A DNA stretch of 64,000 nt from a bacterium. GTDB lineage: Bacteria; Pseudomonadota; Alphaproteobacteria; Acetobacterales; Acetobacteraceae. Under the pieces are notes generated by a model. It ran no database searches and was not told the DNA's origin. It was given only the letters and a program-made list of their open reading frames with translations. The stretch spans positions 124,001-188,000 of the forward strand of contig JAMFRO010000018.1 of assembly GCA_026224825.1 (NCBI GenBank), in the 5' to 3' direction. How positions within the stretch are numbered: the first letter of the stretch is position 1; the number at the start of each line of letters is the position of its first letter. Below are positions 8,235 to 16,199 of the stretch, in pieces. The position numbers and the translations under genes were made by a program.

Positions 8235-10976
8235 ATGGCGAGAACACCGGAAGACTTTACCGCCAGCATTCGCGCATGCCTGCGGCACCATCGCTGGGCG
8301 CTGGGCATACTGCTGTTGTTGCCCATTTTTGTGAATGCACCGGCTCTGTCGGGGATTTTCAACAACGACCCGACGTTGCAGTTCATTGGCCTGGGCACGG
8401 CATTGCGTGCCGGGCTGACGACCGGGCAGATGAGTTGGCTGGATCCGACTGTGGGCTACATTACGCAGCCGCTTGGCCATCTGGTGGCGTCGGACTGGGC
8501 GCATGGCATTGTGCCCTGGTGGAATCCTTATTCCGGGGTTGGCATGCCGCTGGCGGCTGAAATGCAGACCGCGGTTTTTTTCCTGCCATTCGTATTGCTC
8601 CTGCACTGGAATTGCGGCTGGCTGCTGCTGCGCGTGTTGTTGCAGATAGGTTGTGGCCTGTTCGCCTATGCATTTTTTGTGGAACTCAAACTGCGGCGTG
8701 AAGCGGCCTTTTTAGGTGCCGCGCTTTATAGCCTGAGCCCGATATTTTTTCTCTCGCCGCATGCCGCGATCAACCCGTTGCCGTTTCTGCCCTTGTTGCT
8801 TTTGGGCATTGAGCGCGCCGCCAAGGCAACAAGGGAGGGTCGAAAATTGGGCTGGTCGCTGGTGACCATCTCCTGCGCCTATTCGATTCTGGGCGGCTTT
8901 CCCGAAACGACCTATCTGGACGGGCTGCTTGCCGTGGCATGGACGCTGTGGCTGTTCAGCGGGCTGCCGCCACGGCTCTGGCTGCGTTTTGCCGGTAAGC
9001 TTGGCCTTGGCGTGGTGATCGGGGTTTGCATTTGCGCACCACTGCTGATCCCCTTCTTTGAATATCTGCCGCATGCCAATGTCGGTCCACATGGCGGATC
9101 GTTGTTTACGCATCACCGGCTGGAAGCGGCACTTGTGCCGTTGCAGATTTTTCCCTTTTTATATGGCCCGTTCAATGCCCAGCCGCCGGCATCCCTTGTT
9201 GCGGCTTTCGGTGGCGGCTGGGTTCGTGTGCCGAGTTGGGTCAGCATCTCCGTGCTGGCACTGGCCTTGGCCGCGTTGTGGCGGCGCGGTGTGCGGCCGC
9301 AGCCGCGGTATGTGCTGCTGTTTTGGATTATCCTTTGGGAGGCAAGATATGCCGGGTTTGCGCCGGCCATCTGGCTGTTGAATCTGGTGCCGGGGCTGGC
9401 GACATCGGACAGCATTCGCTTCAGCGGGCCGATGCTGGCATTTTCCGTGTTTTGCCTGGCTGCCTTCGGACTTGATGATTACCTTGAATATGGCGCGATG
9501 AGCCGGCGGCGCTTGTGGGGCGTGGCGGGCATTGTTTGTATCGTCATAGTGGCGGCTGTGGGCCCGGTTGCGGGAATTCTGGTCTCGTGGTGGAGGCAGG
9601 TGCCATTTAATATGATGATCGGCGGCGTTGCCGTGTTGTTGGCATTTTTAACCTTTGGGTTTCTGTGCAGAGAGCTGCTGCGGCCAAGGTATAAATACAT
9701 GCTTTTGGCGGTGTTGCTGGCGGGGCCGGTATATACGCTCATCTACCCGCAATTCGCCGGATTTATGGGCGGCAAGATTGATCAGGCGCCGATTGATTTT
9801 CTGCGGATCAATGCGGGTGTGGAAAGAATTGTCAGCCTCGGTCCGCTCGATCTGAATTTTCCGCTACGCTATGGTGTCGCCTCCATCGATTATGCGGCCA
9901 TGCCGACACCGCTGGACTGGACCGATTACATCACGGCCCATCTATTTTCGAGGGTTGATCCGAGCATCTATACCGGCGCCGCACCCGGCGAGCGCGAGTT
10001 TCTGCTCCAGCATTTGTCCGCTTACGAAGCTCTGGGGGTGCGTTATATCGTTACCGGGCCGGGTGATGACCTCACCGCGGCACCTGTTCCTCTGGCGAGG
10101 TTGCAGCTTCACAAGGTACCCCATGCCTTGCGGGCCCGTGTGCTGCTGCCGGATGCCGGCGGCTACATCGATCCGCGAGTCGGCGCGTACGTACCCTATG
10201 CTGGGACGTCGGATGCCGGGAATTTCACCGGCTCCATCTCCGTGGCACTGTCCTCTCCCGCCATCAGTTCAGTATCGGTGATCATGGGGACGTATCGGGG
10301 GGCGGCGCGCGGCGATGTGACACTGACGCTGTGCACGATCGCGCAATGTGAGTCGGCCACAAATGATGTGGCTTTGGCCAAGGATAATGAGCCGCTGATT
10401 TTTCAATTTCCGGCGCCCCTCACCGTTCCGCCCCGGGCGGAGCTGAGCTATCGTTTCGCGCATCCGGATGGCACACCTGTCGCGGTTTGGCTTTTTCCCA
10501 ACTTCACGCAGAGTGAGGTGCCGAGTTTCGGCTTTACCGGAACGGACGGTAAGACCGATACGGGTTTTGTCCTCGGCGATGTCGACGATATGAGCCTCGT
10601 GTTTAAAGACGATACCGCCGCGATATACCGGCTTTCCAACACGGTGCCCTATGCGTCCTCACCGGATGCAGGCTGCAAAGTCGAGATCATCAGCCGGCAG
10701 GCGCTGCATAGCTCATGCAGTGCCCAGGGCAGTGTGATCCGGCGCGAGATGTATTTTCCGGGATGGTCCGCGACTGTTAATGGAACAGCGGCGGAGGTTT
10801 CGCGTTCTGGCTTGTTTCAATCCATTGCCGTGCCGGAAGGTGATGCCGATATCATATTCAGCTATGCGCCGCCGCATGTCCGGTTCGCCTTTGTGGTGGC
10901 GATGCTCGCTGCCCTGGTGTGGCTTGGTTTGGTGTTTGGCGCCGCTGGGTTCAACAAACCGAAGGGACGAGACTAG
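8235..10976 (+). CDS. YfhO-like large membrane protein (glycan-related)
   Basis: About 913 residues from the ATG at 8235. I chose this start because a G-rich Shine-Dalgarno-like stretch (GGGGGGAAG) lies just upstream; the frame also stays open to a GTG at 8166. The N-terminal half has about 10-12 membrane segments, with 'NNDPTLQFIG' after the first in the place where GT-C proteins carry an acidic loop. The C-terminal half is a periplasmic beta-rich region. Near its end is 'YFPGWSATVNGT..EVSRSGLFQSIAVPEG' followed by a last membrane segment, the C-terminal signature of YfhO-type proteins. In Gram-positives YfhO is tied to glycosylation of teichoic acids; here a role in surface glycan modification is inferred. 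The stop overlaps by four bases with the stop of the convergent sulfotransferase gene. Confidence 0.75.
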   Translation: MARTPEDFTASIRACLRHHRWALGILLLLPIFVNAPALSGIFNNDPTLQFIGLGTALRAGLTTGQMSWLDPTVGYITQPLGHLVASDWAHGIVPWWNPYSGVGMPLAAEMQTAVFFLPFVLLLHWNCGWLLLRVLLQIGCGLFAYAFFVELKLRREAAFLGAALYSLSPIFFLSPHAAINPLPFLPLLLLGIERAAKATREGRKLGWSLVTISCAYSILGGFPETTYLDGLLAVAWTLWLFSGLPPRLWLRFAGKLGLGVVIGVCICAPLLIPFFEYLPHANVGPHGGSLFTHHRLEAALVPLQIFPFLYGPFNAQPPASLVAAFGGGWVRVPSWVSISVLALALAALWRRGVRPQPRYVLLFWIILWEARYAGFAPAIWLLNLVPGLATSDSIRFSGPMLAFSVFCLAAFGLDDYLEYGAMSRRRLWGVAGIVCIVIVAAVGPVAGILVSWWRQVPFNMMIGGVAVLLAFLTFGFLCRELLRPRYKYMLLAVLLAGPVYTLIYPQFAGFMGGKIDQAPIDFLRINAGVERIVSLGPLDLNFPLRYGVASIDYAAMPTPLDWTDYITAHLFSRVDPSIYTGAAPGEREFLLQHLSAYEALGVRYIVTGPGDDLTAAPVPLARLQLHKVPHALRARVLLPDAGGYIDPRVGAYVPYAGTSDAGNFTGSISVALSSPAISSVSVIMGTYRGAARGDVTLTLCTIAQCESATNDVALAKDNEPLIFQFPAPLTVPPRAELSYRFAHPDGTPVAVWLFPNFTQSEVPSFGFTGTDGKTDTGFVLGDVDDMSLVFKDDTAAIYRLSNTVPYASSPDAGCKVEIISRQALHSSCSAQGSVIRREMYFPGWSATVNGTAAEVSRSGLFQSIAVPEGDADIIFSYAPPHVRFAFVVAMLAALVWLGLVFGAAGFNKPKGRD

Positions 10977-11875
10977 CCGACCATTCTCAGCGGCATCACC
11001 ACGGGCGCGGTGGCGGGCTCCGGGTCTGGTTGGATCAATTCGCCATTGCCGCACGCGGCTATATGGGGTTTGATCTTGCGATTGGCTTCAATCCTGGAGA
11101 CCAGCGTCGCCGCCTCGGTGCGGAACCGCTTCTCCGTTTCGCCATTCCAATCATCGCCGAGTTTTACCAACAGCCGTTCCGCCTGCCCCAGAAGCGTTTC
11201 CGGTGTCAGCTCAACGCCGAGCGCGTGGGCGAAAATGCGCAGCGTCTGCTTGCGGTTGCTCACCATCTCCTCGTAGCAGAGATTGACGAAAGGGCGGCGC
11301 CTTTGCTGCAGCATTTTGAGATTGGCATTTTCCTGCATCGCCAGATGCAGCATCCATTTGCCGATGCTCTTGGTGTTGTAGGCAGGCGGGGGCGCGGTCT
11401 CGTCGCCTTGTTTGATGTGGAATTGCTGTGTCTCCACCGCACGGAACAGAGAAACGGCCTGGGCCACGAGATTATTACGCCATAGGTTGAAGAATACGGT
11501 GTTATCATCAAAAATTTTGAAGAAACAATCCGCGCCGAAGGATTCGATGTCCAGCTCGCGGGCTTCGAGGCCGAACACGCCATTGGGTGACTGCCGGCGG
11601 CGCTGCAGCCCTGCGATGAAGTCTTCCGGCACGATGGAGTTGACGGCGCTGGCGACGCCACGGACAAAATTAGGGTTGAGATATTCCTCAGGAAAACCAA
11701 GCTGTTTTGTTTCCGATAAAACATTCGTCAGCCAGGAGCTGCCGGAACGGGCGGTGAAGGTGATGACATAAAGTTTCTGGGGCGAGTAGAGCATCAGCTC
11801 ATCCATCAGCCAGGCCATCTCATTGACCTCCAAATCCTTGACGATATTCGAGAAACTCAGATCTGTGTTAGCCAT
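10973..11875 (-). CDS. Stf0-family sulfotransferase
   Basis: The 300-residue protein would transfer sulfate from PAPS to a hydroxyl on a sugar or lipid. Near residue 40 it has 'YVITFTARSGSSWL', the 5'-phosphosulfate-binding loop of PAPS sulfotransferases, followed by 'LGFPEEYLNP' as in Stf0 (trehalose 2-sulfotransferase) proteins. The 3'-phosphate-binding region around 'FNLWRNNLVAQAVSLFRA' is also present. It lies between a YfhO-like protein and an FkbH-like/acyltransferase protein, so the acceptor may be a cell-surface glycan; that is inference. Its length matches the family. Confidence 0.85.
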   Translation of the reverse strand: MANTDLSFSNIVKDLEVNEMAWLMDELMLYSPQKLYVITFTARSGSSWLTNVLSETKQLGFPEEYLNPNFVRGVASAVNSIVPEDFIAGLQRRRQSPNGVFGLEARELDIESFGADCFFKIFDDNTVFFNLWRNNLVAQAVSLFRAVETQQFHIKQGDETAPPPAYNTKSIGKWMLHLAMQENANLKMLQQRRRPFVNLCYEEMVSNRKQTLRIFAHALGVELTPETLLGQAERLLVKLGDDWNGETEKRFRTEAATLVSRIEANRKIKPHIAACGNGELIQPDPEPATAPVVMPLRMVG

Positions 11876-11924
11876 TTCATGTGGTTCCTAATCTAACTGA
11901 AAAACCAATCTTCGATATGTCTCA

Positions 11925-14345
11925 TCAGAGAAGTTTGCGGCTCCACTCCACGTTTTCGCGGATGATTTTAGCGGGCACGCCGGCCACCATCACATTCCCG
12001 GGGATGATGCCGCCGACGAGGCTTTTTGCCCCGGCGATGGAACCGCCGCCGATCTGGGAATTTTTCAAAACGGTGACGCTATCGGCCAGCCAGACGTGGT
12101 CGCCGATGGTGATATTACGGGCCTTGTTGATGCGCTCGCCGGTGGCGCGGTCGATGATGCTGTGCATATCGCTGACATCCATCCGCACGTTGCCAGAAAA
12201 CATGCAATCCTCGCCGATGCTGATGTGGCCTGCCTCATGCAAGGTGACGATGGCATGCATGGAGGTTGTTTTGCTGCCCATGGTGATATGGCTGTCATCG
12301 TGCCGGCAGCGAAGGATGCCGTGCCAGCGTATGTCATCATGGAGCACGATCGAGCAGTTGTTGCCGATGATTTCGAGGATCTTGCCGTCCAGTCTCACGT
12401 TTTTGCCGATGAACAGCCGGTTGTGATTGCCGCGCACACGGATGGGGAGGTTTATTTTTGCGGTTTCGTCGATCTCGATGAGGTTCCCCTCGCCCTGTTC
12501 AACGATGTTTTGCAATTGTGCGGTGCGTGGTGCGGTGACCAATGCCGGTGCCGCGAGTGGGGCCGGCGGGTCATAATCCTGCATTAGCTCTTCGACACGC
12601 GCGGCCAGACGGCGGTATACGTTGCGGCTGTAATGCACGCCCGCATCATCGGGGTCGATCAGATCATCCGTGCTGCGGACGAAGTCCGCGATGTCGATGA
12701 TGAGGCAGCCATGCTCCCGCGCCACGGGCAGCACGATGTCGTTGATCCGCCCGTAATTATCCAGCGTCCATTTGCGGTTGCCGATGGTGCTGTTGAGCTT
12801 GAGAACGATCACTTTTTTACCGACGAGTTTCCTGAACAGGCAATGCAGATCATGCGTGAGCATGTCAGCATCGAGATACGGCACGGATTCATATTCTTCC
12901 TGCAAATATGCCCATTCGGCCGGATTCAGAAAAACCTCCGGCCGCTTTTCCTGCAATTGTGTGTAGCTGAAATCCGCATAAGGCTTGGGGCCTATCTCGG
13001 CCAGAAACAAAGGCAGCACGGTGCCTGTAGAGCGTGCGCGCTTGAGGCCGCCGAATATTTCCGAGGAGAAAGACAGCACATAGATATCCGCCGCACGTGT
13101 ATTCACCGCTGATTCAAAGCGGCCCGGCGGCGCATGCGGTATCTGTGCCAGCAGGGCCTGTAGTTCCGGCGTTTTCACATCCTCGGCAACGGCGATCTCG
13201 CGTGCCGTGCGGTGCACGACCCAGCCTTTATACGGATATTGATATTCTTCTATCGTTTCGAAATTGGGGCGCAGATAATGCGCCATCATGCTGAGGTCGC
13301 AGGCGCCGCGCAGGCAGAGCAGCGGTTTTACCACCACGGGCTGGGGAGGCGCTTCGCTGTTGTTGTCAGCGTCATCGACGATTGTGATCCAGTCGGGCAG
13401 AGTCTCCAGGCTGAAATCACCTGCATGTTTTGCGAGGATCGTTGGCCTGCCGATGAGGTGCCAGACGAATGGCTCCAGCCCCATATTCATGGCGCGGCAG
13501 GAAAACAGGAAATGCAGCGCGCGGTTGAAGCGTGTCATGAAAAAGCCGCAGATGCCGTAATTGCCGTAGCGGTCGCTGATTTTTACATAGCCCCAATGGC
13601 TGTTGAACACCGCGTTGAACTCTTGTTCGACGAAGGGCAGGGCCTCGGCCAGATCCTCGGGCCAGCGCCGTTTGGTGAAGTTGAGCTGGTTGCTGCGGTT
13701 GACCAGCTCATGGATGCGCGGAAACTGCTCCAGCACGTCGTAATGCAGGCTGATGCGGATTTGGCTGCTGCGCAGGAATTCTATGTTATCGCCGCCGGCC
13801 GTGGCCTGCGCGGCCTGTTTTTGTTCCAGCACCTTGTAGCGCGCCAGGCGCTCAAGTGCCGGGTCGGGCTTGCCCTTACATCGTGGATCATCCAGCAAAC
13901 TTGCCAATATATGCGGCTCGGCCAGTTGCAGGCCGGGGTTGTAATGCAGCGCCTCGTTCAGGTTCATCGCATGATCATCGATGAAGATGACGGATGGCGC
14001 GCGCAGTTGTGCGGCCTCGATGATCTCGCGGATCATCTCCCCTTTGGGCGCGAAGGCGATGCGGGGGAAGATGAAATATTCCCATATTCCGAGCTGCTCG
14101 AGTTTTTGGCGCGCCAGTGCGAAATTGTTTTTCGAGCAGATGGCGTTGACGATGCCGCGTGCGGAGAGACTCTTCACCAGCTCGATATGTTCAGGGATGG
14201 GCTCGATGCCTTCCTCTGAGAGCGTGCCGCGCCAGAAGGTTTCGTCGAGGTCCCAGATGACCAGCCTGATCGGTTCGCCCGCAGGCGCGAACCTTATCGA
14301 AGCCACAAGGTCGTGGAGGGTACCGGGGGGATCTTGGGACAGCAT
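11925..14345 (-). CDS. FkbH-like HAD phosphatase / SGNH-like / hexapeptide acyltransferase fusion
   Basis: The ATG at 14345 gives 806 residues. The open frame runs on to 14549, but the extra stretch is low-complexity and unlike protein. Residues ~27-330 are HAD-IIIC/FkbH-like: 'VIWDLDETFWRGTL' (catalytic D32 and D34), 'FIDDHAMN', then the GNAT-like half with 'NRSNQLNFTKRRW' and 'SDRYGNYGICGFF'. Residues ~350-620 look SGNH-hydrolase-like, with 'LRGACDLS' as a block-I equivalent and 'DPDDAGVHYS' as a D-x-x-H block. Residues ~640-806 form a left-handed beta-helix acyltransferase ending 'GIIPGNVMVAGVPAKIIREN'. FkbH domains load glyceryl or other three-carbon units onto carriers, and the other two domains move or remove acyl groups. 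Together this suggests tailoring of a surface glycan or lipid. The substrate is unknown. Confidence 0.8.
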   Translation of the reverse strand: MLSQDPPGTLHDLVASIRFAPAGEPIRLVIWDLDETFWRGTLSEEGIEPIPEHIELVKSLSARGIVNAICSKNNFALARQKLEQLGIWEYFIFPRIAFAPKGEMIREIIEAAQLRAPSVIFIDDHAMNLNEALHYNPGLQLAEPHILASLLDDPRCKGKPDPALERLARYKVLEQKQAAQATAGGDNIEFLRSSQIRISLHYDVLEQFPRIHELVNRSNQLNFTKRRWPEDLAEALPFVEQEFNAVFNSHWGYVKISDRYGNYGICGFFMTRFNRALHFLFSCRAMNMGLEPFVWHLIGRPTILAKHAGDFSLETLPDWITIVDDADNNSEAPPQPVVVKPLLCLRGACDLSMMAHYLRPNFETIEEYQYPYKGWVVHRTAREIAVAEDVKTPELQALLAQIPHAPPGRFESAVNTRAADIYVLSFSSEIFGGLKRARSTGTVLPLFLAEIGPKPYADFSYTQLQEKRPEVFLNPAEWAYLQEEYESVPYLDADMLTHDLHCLFRKLVGKKVIVLKLNSTIGNRKWTLDNYGRINDIVLPVAREHGCLIIDIADFVRSTDDLIDPDDAGVHYSRNVYRRLAARVEELMQDYDPPAPLAAPALVTAPRTAQLQNIVEQGEGNLIEIDETAKINLPIRVRGNHNRLFIGKNVRLDGKILEIIGNNCSIVLHDDIRWHGILRCRHDDSHITMGSKTTSMHAIVTLHEAGHISIGEDCMFSGNVRMDVSDMHSIIDRATGERINKARNITIGDHVWLADSVTVLKNSQIGGGSIAGAKSLVGGIIPGNVMVAGVPAKIIRENVEWSRKLL

Positions 14346-14430
14346 GATTGTGCTTCTTATTTCATAATGCGGCCCGGTTGTAACTTTTTGTTGTGATAGT
14401 TTAGCGGCGGAATTTCGGCCGGCGGGGCGG

Positions 14431-14838
14431 TCAGGGCGTTTGCGTCTCGAATATCTGGCGGGCCCGGCGCTCGGCGAGCGCGGTATAGCCTGTGTTGAGG
14501 GCGGGCGTGTGCGAATGGTAGTCGCCGAGTGCCGGCAGCAGAGCGCCATGTTCTTCGGCCAGGTAGCCGCGCAGGATAAGGGCTGCGGCGGCGATGTTGA
14601 AGCAGGGATCGTTGATCAGCAGATCCCTGGTCCGGGCCTGGGGCAGGTTGGCGCGCGCGGCGAGGGTTGGAATCCAGATGGTGTTGACCTGCATCACGCC
14701 GAGATCCGCGGTGCCGTTGCTGTCCTGCCGGACCATGCCCGGTGCACCGCCCTCGATGGATTGGATAACCGGCAGAACGCGGGGCGGTAATCCGGCCGTG
14801 GCGGCAACCACCAGCATGCATTTAAGATAAAGGATCAT
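14431..14838 (-). CDS. Small lytic transglycosylase (SLT domain)
   Basis: The 135-residue protein resembles the VirB1/SLT group that cleaves the MurNAc-GlcNAc bond to open gaps in peptidoglycan. The likely catalytic Glu is in 'VIQSIEGGAPG' near residue 29, followed by the family's 'GVMQVNTIW' block and a C-terminal 'DYHSHTPALNTGY' block. The N-terminus 'MILYLKCMLVVAATAGL' could be a short signal peptide. It lies head-to-head with gspG, 87 bases apart, next to the secretion operon. A role in letting the secretion machine pass the wall is plausible. Confidence 0.8.
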   Translation of the reverse strand: MILYLKCMLVVAATAGLPPRVLPVIQSIEGGAPGMVRQDSNGTADLGVMQVNTIWIPTLAARANLPQARTRDLLINDPCFNIAAAALILRGYLAEEHGALLPALGDYHSHTPALNTGYTALAERRARQIFETQTP

Positions 14839-14925
14839 GCAGCCATTCTCATTTTCCGCTCCGGAGGTTTATTACCGCAGCAGGCGATGTTATAGCCGCG
14901 TGGCGGAAAGCGCCAAGCAGCCGAG

Positions 14926-15390
14926 ATGGATGTCGCGAAATTGTCATATGAATCCAAGAGTGTTCAAAAATCACCGCATGGCGAGGATGGCTTCACGCTC
15001 CTCGAACTGCTTGTCGTCATCGTTATACTGGGGTTGCTGATCGGGCTTGTGGCGCCTGCCGTGCTGCGTCAGCTCGGCCATGCGAAGGATTCGATCGCGC
15101 GGCAATCGATCGAGCGGATCTCTTCCGTGCTGGATCTGTACAAGCTCGATGCCGGTAGCTATCCAACGACGCAGGACGGGCTGCAGGCATTGATTGCCAA
15201 ACCCGACGATGCGCCGAACTGGGCGGGGCCCTATATCAAAGGGGGGGATCTGCCGGTTGATCCCTGGGGCCATCAATATCTTTACCAGCTTCCGTCGTCC
15301 CGCACCGGGCTTGATTACGATTTATGCTCGCTCGGCAATGCCGATAAGCCGGGGCAGCCGGGCGATGCCGGTCTCATCTGCAATCAATAG
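14926..15390 (+). CDS. gspG: Type II secretion major pseudopilin GspG
   Basis: GspG polymerises into the periplasmic pseudopilus that pushes substrates through the secretin. The protein has 154 residues with a 22-residue leader ending 'HGEDG', then 'FTLLELLVVIVILGLLIGLVAP'. Prepilin peptidase would cut before the Phe, and Glu is at mature position 5. The C-terminal half carries the GspG-typical 'YKLDAGSYPTTQDGLQAL' and 'PVDPWGHQYLYQ' motifs. Unusually it is on the opposite strand from the rest of the operon. Its 3' end overlaps that of gspK by 7 bases, so it needs its own promoter, in the short gap upstream. Confidence 0.93.
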   Translation: MDVAKLSYESKSVQKSPHGEDGFTLLELLVVIVILGLLIGLVAPAVLRQLGHAKDSIARQSIERISSVLDLYKLDAGSYPTTQDGLQALIAKPDDAPNWAGPYIKGGDLPVDPWGHQYLYQLPSSRTGLDYDLCSLGNADKPGQPGDAGLICNQ

Positions 15391-16199
15391 CCGCCGGTTA
15401 GACTGAGGAATTCATAAGGGGTGGGGGCATCGGCGCCGGCGATGCTGACGATGGCGCTGCGGCGCATGGCGGTGCCGGAAGTTTCGGCCTCGATGTCGTC
15501 CACGGGGGTGCTGCCGTCATACGCATTGCGGCTGGACCCGGGCTGGCCGGCAAGGGACAAGGCGCGGCGGATGATGGGAGCGGCCAGGCTGGGGTCAGGG
15601 TCGGTGGATTGATACAGGCTCATATACGGCAGTGCCGCCGCGAGAATGGCAGGCGGCATGCCGATGACATCGGCGAGTTCGCCTAGATCGTTAAAGCCAT
15701 GGGCAGGTGGCGCGTATGGCAGGCCGGCCTGGCGGTAGGCGGCGATGCGGCTTTGCGTCTCCTGCGTGGAGACGGCGGCGCTGCGCCAGGCGATGATGGC
15801 GTTTGCCGCTGTCCGCGCCTGGGCGGGGCTGGCGCCGGTGGCCTGGAACAGCCCGGCCAGCAAAGCGGTTGAGGCGAGGTTGGGGTTGATCCTGCCGGCG
15901 AGGCTGGTGACGCGCAATGTGACGATTGTGCCGCCGGCATTGAGCACATGCGCCGTGCCATCGGGCTGCCACGCATCGGGCCCGGTTGAGATCAGGTGGA
16001 ACACCGCCTCGTTGATCGCGCCATCCGCATTGGCCTGCGCCATGGCGGCGGCGCGCAGATTGGCGGCCAGATGCAAAGCGGTGCGGCCGCCGATAAGAAT
16101 TTGCGTGGTCAGGAGCGTGATCAGCACCAGGCTCCACAGCACGACGAGAAGCGCGAAACCCCGGTCACCGCCCCGGTCACCGATAGAGCCGCGATTCAT
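15384..16199 (-). CDS. gspK: Type II secretion minor pseudopilin GspK
   Basis: At 271 residues this is the large minor pseudopilin that sits at the pseudopilus tip with GspI and GspJ. The leader ends 'GGDRG' before 'FALLVVLWSLVLITLL'. As usual for GspK, mature position 5 is not Glu. The helical domain includes 'LAGRINPNLASTALLAGLF', comparable to 'DLNGRINLN' in other GspK proteins. Its ATG overlaps the gspD stop (ATGA), so it is probably translationally coupled as the last gene of the minus-strand operon. Confidence 0.9.
   Translation of the reverse strand: MNRGSIGDRGGDRGFALLVVLWSLVLITLLTTQILIGGRTALHLAANLRAAAMAQANADGAINEAVFHLISTGPDAWQPDGTAHVLNAGGTIVTLRVTSLAGRINPNLASTALLAGLFQATGASPAQARTAANAIIAWRSAAVSTQETQSRIAAYRQAGLPYAPPAHGFNDLGELADVIGMPPAILAAALPYMSLYQSTDPDPSLAAPIIRRALSLAGQPGSSRNAYDGSTPVDDIEAETSGTAMRRSAIVSIAGADAPTPYEFLSLTGGY

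Noticed and set aside
13212..14219. A 335-codon plus-strand frame opposite the FkbH-like gene
   Set aside because: It is the mirror of a clearly conserved gene, has no ribosome site and no recognisable protein motif.
11925..14549. The 68-residue N-terminal extension of the FkbH-like protein
   Set aside because: The extension overlaps the lytic transglycosylase gene; the HAD domain begins just after the ATG at 14345.
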